DNA from: Eucommia ulmoides
Lineage: Eukaryota > Streptophyta > Magnoliopsida > Garryales > Eucommiaceae
DNA: 64,000 nt
NCBI GenBank assembly: GCA_016647705.1
Contig: CM028326.1
Span: forward strand, 20,530,401-20,594,400
Direction of reading: 5' to 3'
The notes under the pieces are model-generated. The model worked only from the letters and a program-made list of their open reading frames with translations, searched no databases and had not been told where the DNA came from. The position numbers and the translations under genes were made by a program. Shown piece after piece: positions 57,716-64,000 of the stretch (positions are counted from its first letter, which is position 1; the number at the start of each line of letters is the position of its first letter).

Positions 57716-58848
57716 ATACCGAAAAGAGCAGCAAAGAAGAGGGCCAGAGGAGAAGGGTCAAGTTCACACCCTAGGGTGCTGACCGACGTTGACTACGATG
57801 CCACCCGTTTTGTGTCAAAACAAGCGGAGGATCACTTTAAAGAACAAGAAAAATTTCGTGCCTGCATACATCAACGGGGTTTCGGTCCGATTGAAGATCT
57901 CCCAGTGGAATTTCAAAATGAAATCCGAAGCCGCCACTGGGAGCAATTCTATAAATCGCCACCCCCAGGCGAGATTGCTTTGGTCAAAGAGTTTTATGAT
58001 AATGCTACAGAGGCCATTGACGACCAAGAAAGGGTTCGGAATCAACCTATCATCTTCAGCCCTGACTTTATCAACCATCTCTTTGGACTGTAGGCACCGG
58101 AGTCCCTTGAAAGCCAAGACCCTACTTTGCATAGGGTCATTCAAAAGATCACATCTGGCAAAGTAAAGTGGAAACACCAAGGGCTGAGCATCGCTACCTT
58201 TTCGGTAAAATGCCTCAAGCCAATTCCAAAAATCTGGCACCACTTCATTTGCGGAAGCCTCCTACCGACGTCACATCTATCAGACGTCTCAAAGGACAGG
58301 GCCTTTTTTATCTATAAAATTCAAACTGGGTAACCAATCAATGTTGGATTTCTGATCTATTCATCGATCATACATTCTACAAAGACGGTAAAGGCTGGGC
58401 TCCCATTTCCATCACTATTGACCCATATTTTTCGATTAGCTAACGTGACGGTATCCAGGGAAAGCCTGTGCGACCCTATCACTCCACTTAATCTGTCAGC
58501 AATAAACCAGTTGTGGAAGACTGGGGTGCAAGAGGCAGCCGAGCCTGAGCCTAAGGAAGGGAAGAACAAGCAGACGAGACGGCTAGACCTTCTGGAGCCC
58601 GAGATGAAAACTCGCAAGAGAGGATAAATAACAAGCTTCAGACCATCCTCCAGAACCAATATGAGATCGCTTCTTTCCTAGACCAATTTTCGAGGCAACA
58701 AGATCGAGTCCAACGGAAGATTTGGGATGGCCTTGGCCTTGAGATGGACGATTACCCTTCGATGCCATCTGTGCCGCTACATCTCCTCCAGAGACCACAT
58801 GCTCCTTCCCAAAGTGATGATAGTGATGATTCGTCTTCAGGTGAATAG
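57716..58848 (+). pseudogene. Gag-like retroelement protein related to 'putative plant transposon protein' (PF20167)
   Basis: Reading opens with ATA at 57716 where an ATG is expected (PKRAAKKRARGEGSSS follows), directly after a possible splice acceptor GATTGTAG. The conserved core GFGPIEDLPVEF...HWEQFY, VKEFYDNA and FSPDFINHLFGL is followed by an in-frame TAG at 58091. The second half (HFICGSLLPTSHLSDVSKDR, AFFIYKIQTG) meets TAA at 58331, then INVGFLI... and LPFPSLLTHIFRLANV continue to 58627. A shift leads to a C-terminal tail with a Gln-rich helix (FSRQQDRVQRKIWDGL) and acidic end (SDDSDDSSSGE), stopping at 58848. I recall this arrangement from the plant retroelement family PF20167. Its function is unknown; a gag or accessory role is inferred from position. 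It is the only protein gene of the element. Confidence 0.75.
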
Positions 58849-60585
58849 TAGGGAATAAGTCTTATTCCGTAGGTATATGTTCAACCCATTTTGTTTGCAA
58901 GCATACTATATGTTTATTGGGTTCGCTGATGTTGGAACACAACCATGTTCAGGCCTGGATGGTATAGAATAGATGATAGTTTAGTGAGTGTTCATCCATT
59001 TTGTTTTTTTTATTGTAGAAAATGATGAACAATTATTTTATTTTTTTTAACAGAATGCAAAATATTTTATGTACAAATCTATGTTTATGTATGTATTTTA
59101 TTATGAATATTTTAGTTTTTAAATTTTTAGTTTAGTTTAGTTTAATTTTTGTTTTTGCATGTTTAGTGTTAGATTAATTTGTGTATGTTAGTATTAGATT
59201 TAGTTTAGATTTGTATATGTATAAAGTTGTATTTGCATGTTTAGATGTGAGTTCATTTGGGCCAAGACCCGATGATAAGAATTATCCCCTAATTTCATAT
59301 TGAGGTCAGGGGTAATACCTTCCTTGTGTGTTTTGTGTGCTTAACATGTCGATTGAGTAAAAATTATCTCGATCCAAAAATTGCACGACATTTGAACTCA
59401 ATGTATAATTATCTGAATGATTAGACGTTGATTATTCGATATTAAGTTCATGATAGAAAATAAGGAAACTAGAACTTGATTTGGGAAAAACTTGAGGCGA
59501 AATCCTAGGTGAGGTAATTCTGGAGACGTGATTTAGGCCGTCAATTTTCGCTTGAACCGTTGTAGCTAACCCGAAAATGTTCATTCTTTATTTCCCTTGT
59601 CGAAGCCAATAACGTAATCAATTTTGAAAACGTTCAAATACTCCTTTCAATTGAATTTTTCCTAACCCAATGTCGCTAAGCCTAATTTTCAAAATTGAGT
59701 GAAATCAAGTGAGTGGTCGGGTTTCTGATAAATTTTTATTGATTCGGTATTAGTATATTCACTTGTCACTTTCGTTTTTCTTTTTGCACGCTCCTGAAAT
59801 AAGTTTGGGGGTGTGTTTCTATTATTTCTTTTTACATATTCCTAAAATTTTATAAATTCGAATAAGTTTGGGGGTGTGTTTCTCTAACTTCTTTTTGCAC
59901 TCTCTTAAAACTTTAATATTTTGAATTAATTTAGGAATATGTTGTAAAAAAAGAAAAAACATGAAAATAGTTTTCATTTTCTTCTCTTTCGACAAGTGAA
60001 TACAAGGATTTTCGTTTCTTATTCAGAGTTGTACTTTAAATGTGTGGGGGTCATGAGAGAGGATAGAGACAAGCGATTTTACCTCGGGTATCGATAGATT
60101 AAACCGATTTGCTATTTTTATTCCAATAATACCCGTGGTCGTTCTCCAAAGCCAAATCAAGCCCTATTGATCTCTGTGAGTATCTAAGCCTACATTAGTG
60201 GATAGTAGACTCCAATCAAGCGTATGGTTTTCCTAAATCCTTCAATAGTTTAAGTTATGAACTTAACGATTGAATAATCGAATGCGGTATTTGACTAGTT
60301 ATACATTTGAGTTCTCACACACACACTTCAAATGGATCTAGAATGGTTTTTATTAACATTGATTGTTGAAATTCTGGATCACCACTTGGTGTGGGTTACT
60401 TCCCGAACTTTAGGGATGTTGAGGGAGGAACAAATTGGTCATTTCGATTGAACTTTATATTTACATGCATATACTTCTTTCGTGTTAGTTTAATTTTTTG
60501 TTTTTAGTTGGTTAGTTTGTTAGTTAGTTTAGTTTAGTATTAGTGTTTTGCTTGAGGACTCGCAAAATTCTAAGTTCCGGGGTAT
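58849..60585 (+). other. Non-coding 3' internal region of the 54726-62058 element
   Basis: The first 350 bases are AT-rich (TTTAGTTTAGTTTA). From about 59240 the sequence is collinear with 12420-13694. AAGTTTGGGGGTGTGTT occurs twice (59801 and 59863) and a decayed third time near 59925, against once in the other element. It ends in the polypurine tract. Confidence 0.7.
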
Positions 60586-62058
60586 TGATAGGTGTGAAAA
60601 AACTATCTATTTCTAAACCGAATTTGTTAGTTTTCAAGCGTTTTAGTTATATTTAATTGTGTTTTAGTGTAAAACAGGTAAAAGGACGTTAAATGGCGAT
60701 AAATAAGTGAAAACGGTAGAGAAACGGTGAACAAAATGTGCAAAACAGGGTTTCGATGAATGAATACCACCGCCTAGGCGGAAGTTCTACCGTCTAGGTG
60801 GAAAAGAGGCAGGATGTTGGAGTGTTGAAGGGCTAAACCACCGCCTAGGCGAGAAAAGATCAGAATGATATGCTAGCAGCCACCGCCTAGGTGGAGAAAG
60901 CACTGCGTAGGCGAAGTTACCGACAGAAGCTTAACCGACTTAAAGCCACCGCCAAAGCGGTGACAATCTGCATAGAAATATCTATTTTCAAATATTTTGA
61001 AGATATTTCCAAACCTTACCTATTTAACCCATTTTCTCTCCCAAACCTTAAGACCCCTTAGACCCTTACCTTAGACGTGGGAGAGGTCTTGGTTATATTC
61101 TTGAGTGCTCTATTCTACCTTAGTTAGATTAGATTAGTTTTAGGAAGTGTTCTTGGCCAATCCTTTAAGAGCAAGAAGAGGAAGTTCATCAATGGAGAAG
61201 AGGGAGCTCGGGAGGATTATTCTTTGGCAAAAGTAGACTACTCCACTTTGAGATTTGGATTTTCTTCCCTTGTTTCCATCTTTGTATTAAATGTTTAGTG
61301 TTGATAATAATGATATCCTCTTGATTAAATGTTGTATTGGCTAAGAACATGTTAGTGTAATTTAGAGATTAGTCAAGGAAAGGTGTAGTTGTGTAAATAC
61401 TCGTTTGGTTTAATATATGTTTCTTTAACGGTTGTTGCTTTTAAGTCCGATTGTGTTTATCATTTAATGACGATCTTAATATTCTTGTAATGGTATTAGG
61501 GTTGGATTTGAGAATCTAGGGTTTGATACTCGGGAGAGGTAACCTTGGATTCGGATTAGGGTAAACACATCGTTACGACCTAACGACCCGGGAGGGCGTT
61601 AGTTAGTGTGCAATTGTTGACGTTGGGTCAAGACTCACGTGTCCTAGATTTGTTAAGACATTGAGGGGGACCTCTTTGTCGACACGAAGTTGCGTATTCC
61701 CTCGTCTTACACTCGGAAGAGATGGCGGAGGAGTTTACGAACCGAGATTGTCGGATACCTAAACTCCGTTATTGTTAACTAAACGAAATCAAACATGTAT
61801 TAAGTGAACGAAATCATTCCCTAATTAATCAACTTAGTTAGAATTAACCCACTAATTGTAGTTTAGCTTAGTTTAATTTCAATTCATGTCTTCCGTCGTC
61901 AAGATAACAAGAGAGTATGTCAATTGCGGTATTCAATTCAATTATTCACACTTTTCTCGGTAGGAACGATATACGATCTTTAAGATCCACTATATTAAAA
62001 CTTTATACCTCGTATACTTGCGAGCGTAAGTAGGCGTGCACATTTCGCGCGCCTACCA
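60586..62058 (+). repeat. 3' LTR of the 54726-62058 element
   Basis: It is 1473 bp, TGATAGGTGTG to GCGCGCCTACCA. It is longer than the 5' LTR mainly in the palindrome zone (60765-60962), which has extra CCGCCTAGGCG units. Elsewhere it is closely similar. Its cassette stem CTAACG/CGTTAG is at 61580-61602. Confidence 0.88.
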
Positions 62059-62270
62059 CTCTCCTATCTCGGAATTTTCCACAACAACATTGCCCATCTT
62101 AAAGATCAAGTCATATCGAAGACTAAGTGTGAAGATTTGGCCGAGCAGAGGAACAAATTCCCCATCCGGGCGCACTCTACAAGCTCCTCAACAAAGCCCC
62201 CATTCCCGTCTCCGGCTATCCGGGAAGGGCATGGGTAAAATTCCCCATCCGGGAGCCTATGTGTCCTGTT
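62059..62270 (+). other. Short flank with gag-like text
   Basis: The reading HNNIAHLKDQVISKTKCEDL then AEQRNKFPIRA is possible, with a direct repeat of AAATTCCCCATCCGGG (62157 and 62239). It may be a gag fragment of an older element. The evidence is weak. Confidence 0.3.
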
Positions 62271-63641
62271 GTAACAAAAACTGTGTTCTATCTTGTTTTA
62301 AATTATACTCGTAAGTGCACGAATTAGAAGTAGCAAAGATTAACGGAAGCGAGGTTAATCCCACAAGGATTGTTTATAGGAAAATTTAATCCGTCCAATT
62401 TAATTCAATTATAATCTAGATGAAGATGATTTTTGGTTTTTTTTTTAAAAAAAAATTGAAAACCTAAATAAACTATGAAATAATTACTTTAACTAGATTT
62501 AAGATGGAAAAAATACTAGGATTTCAGAATCAAAATATGGAATCGAGTTAGGAATTGTGGGTTTTGTATTTCGAAGATTATGTCGTTTTCATTTTTTTTT
62601 TTTCTTTTAACTTGGATTTGTACAAATGAGCATTCCAAACCTTTTGGGTGGAATGCTCAGAAAAATAAGATTTATCATTCCTCAAGCATTATATATCGAA
62701 TTCCTACGTTAATCTAATCTAGGGTGAATTAAATTCGAGGCATAAACCATCAAGTTTAGTGATAAATCTCTGTGAAAACTATTATGTGACCGTTAATTTT
62801 AGATCTCACGTACTAAATTTAAAGACGCAAATAATTTATTATCGAAATTTCTTTTGATAATAAATCTAATTAAGACGGTGAAGAACACAATTCATTATCA
62901 CATAATTGTTTATACACATCCAAAATTAAATTGAAAAACTAATATTACATAATTTCAAGAATACATTACCACAATCCTAACCCGATAGAAGATTAGCCGT
63001 TCATCGTAGTAAAAAATAACAGTTTCTCAAAACTGCTATTATCACTTTGCTCTTAGAAACTTAGGCTGAAATCTTAAGCTTCAAGGATGGAAGAACAAGA
63101 AAAAAAGAAAAAACTAAACTATGTACAAAACTCGTCTCAAGTCTCTACTGCTGACCACTTCACTGTCTGATCCTTGGTCTATTTATAGGTGAGCTCCATG
63201 TACTGGTGTGAAAAATCGGCCAATTCACAAAGTCAAGAGAATAAAAAATAAGTGGGGACATGTGGGGTGGGTGCACCTTGGGCAGAGAGCGCAGTGCTCT
63301 CTGCCCAAGCTGGCCGCATATGCGGCCAGCATATCTGGTCGCTGTGCGACCAGATTGGTAGCACGTGTGACCAGACTGGTCGCACGTGTGACTAATACTG
63401 GTTGCAAATGCGACCAGTGGGCACACGCGCCCCATCGCCCCAGTTAAACGTGATATGTCCATGCTTCTCTCGTTCTCGTCTGTTTCTTATCCATTTTATT
63501 CCGACTTAACGCGTTTTTATTCCATTTCGAAAAATCTGCGAAAACAAAGAAAATAAATCAATTACTATTATTTAATTTACTTAAGAAATTAATAAAACTT
63601 AATTTTGCGGTATTAAATCGCACAAATGCGGTGCAATTACA
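62271..63641 (-). repeat. Reversed gypsy-type LTR at the right edge
   Basis: On the minus strand the LTR starts TGTAATTGCACCGC (63641) directly after a tract reading TTGAGGACTAGTAAAATTTAGG, the same polypurine context as in the two complete elements. It runs to about CACTTACGAGTATAATTT (62290). The exact outer end is uncertain. At 63300-63420 it carries an array of CTGGTCGC...GCGACCAG palindromes. It is probably the 3' LTR of a reversed element. Confidence 0.65.
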
Positions 63642-64000
63642 TCCTCAAACCTAAATTTTACTAGTCCTCAAGCAAAACTAAATATGCTATTTAAATGAAA
63701 AACCACTTTCGTAGGGAACATGATTGCATTTAGCGTATGCAACAAGTCTTTAAACCTATAGGTTGCCCCTAGTGGACGAGTATAGTCTCGTGAGGGTTTG
63801 TAGTGATTCTACCCACAAACATCCAATTTTTTTATTTTATTTTATTTATTTTTTTAAAATCACAAAAAGTTTATCAATCTTGTCTAATGCTAACATATTA
63901 AGTTGAAATCATACAAGAGTTACTAAAATAATTATTTATTTCATAACACATGACTTTTAACAATATCTACTTTTGTACCCACAACATATGCCCAACTCTA
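63642..64000 (-). mobile_element. Internal region of a reversed gypsy element, runs off the window
   Basis: This follows the reversed LTR. The complement of TTTACTAGTCCTCAAGC (63657-63673) is the conserved GCTTGAGGACTAGTAAA phrase. The rest is AT-rich without a frame, like the non-coding 3' internal parts of the other two elements. Confidence 0.55.

Larger units (their letters stand above)
54726..62058 (+). mobile_element. Complete gypsy-type LTR element encoding one gag-like gene, 7.3 kb
   Basis: The LTRs are 54726-56121 and 60586-62058. The target duplication is CTCTC (54721-54725 and 62059-62063). A degenerate tRNA-Asp primer site follows the left LTR and is duplicated 134 bases later. 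TTCCGGGGTAT precedes the right LTR. The interior has a palindrome-rich leader (56845-57095), one broken protein gene (57716-58848) and a long non-coding 3' part related to the 9997-15398 element. No protease, RT or integrase is visible, so it is non-autonomous despite its size. Confidence 0.9.

Noticed and set aside
63290-63425. CRISPR-like look of repeated palindromes
   Set aside because: Units are adjacent, variable and lack unique spacers, and they lie inside a plant LTR; no cas genes.

Overview
This window looks like a gene-poor, AT-rich stretch of a flowering-plant nuclear genome, probably a eudicot. The evidence is intron-free plant DUF26 genes with TATA promoters, plant Ty1/copia and Ty3/gypsy elements primed by tRNA-iMet and tRNA-Asp, a plant RTE-type LINE, CACTA, PIF/Harbinger, Mutator-like and Helitron-like ends, and long AT, CT and poly-T tracts. 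I cannot name the species. I see no tRNA, rRNA, CRISPR array or bacterial-type operon.

Host genes. Only one gene family is convincingly host. It is a dispersed set of secreted cysteine-rich repeat proteins with two DUF26 domains: an intact copy at 2800-3525, an intact copy at 20998-21714, and a truncated pseudogene at 32496-32726. Upstream and downstream homology between the copies shows segmental duplication that transposons later pulled apart.

Layout. 1-2.4 kb: AT-rich DNA with GTGAACGTTCAC palindromes. 2.4-3.8 kb: first DUF26 unit. 3.8-7.1 kb: a tandem repeat of about 130 bp, split by a Mutator-like MITE (3850-4606) and a reversed, decayed LINE (about 4640-6590). 7245-19272: a CACTA element with an ATA target duplication. 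It holds a reversed solo gypsy LTR (GTAGG duplication), which is itself split by a complete non-autonomous gypsy element at 9997-15398 (GGTTA duplication). 20.6-23.6 kb: second DUF26 unit with a downstream insertion. 24.2-25.8 kb: a satellite of about 350 bp. 26458 to about 30.2 kb: a candidate reversed Helitron with gene-like exons. 31368-32044: PIF/Harbinger element. 32.1-32.7 kb: DUF26 pseudogene. 34316-35952: a TRIM-like element with two 176-bp LTRs and an ATGGA duplication. 37.06-38.62 kb: long inverted-repeat element. 39209-39803: second PIF/Harbinger. 40100-44652: decayed copia. 45810 to about 50300: second decayed copia holding a solo gypsy LTR (46537-48122). 50.3-52.8 kb: reversed gypsy pol fragment holding another solo LTR (50705-52064). 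53381-53719: a copia LTR. 54726-62058: complete gypsy element with one broken gag-like gene. 62.3 kb to the end: a reversed gypsy LTR running out of the window.

The thread joining much of the window is one lineage of large gypsy-type LTRs that begin TGATAGG, end in TACCA and are followed by a tRNA-Asp primer site. Two structures recur in its LTRs. One is an array of short palindromes upstream of the promoter, whose core sequence differs between subfamilies (CGCCTAGGCG, CGCTGCAGCG and, in a more distant relative, GGTCGC/GCGACC). The other is a hairpin cassette with a conserved CCCGG-containing loop and stems that differ in sequence but keep pairing. I consider the second the best candidate for an undescribed functional element.
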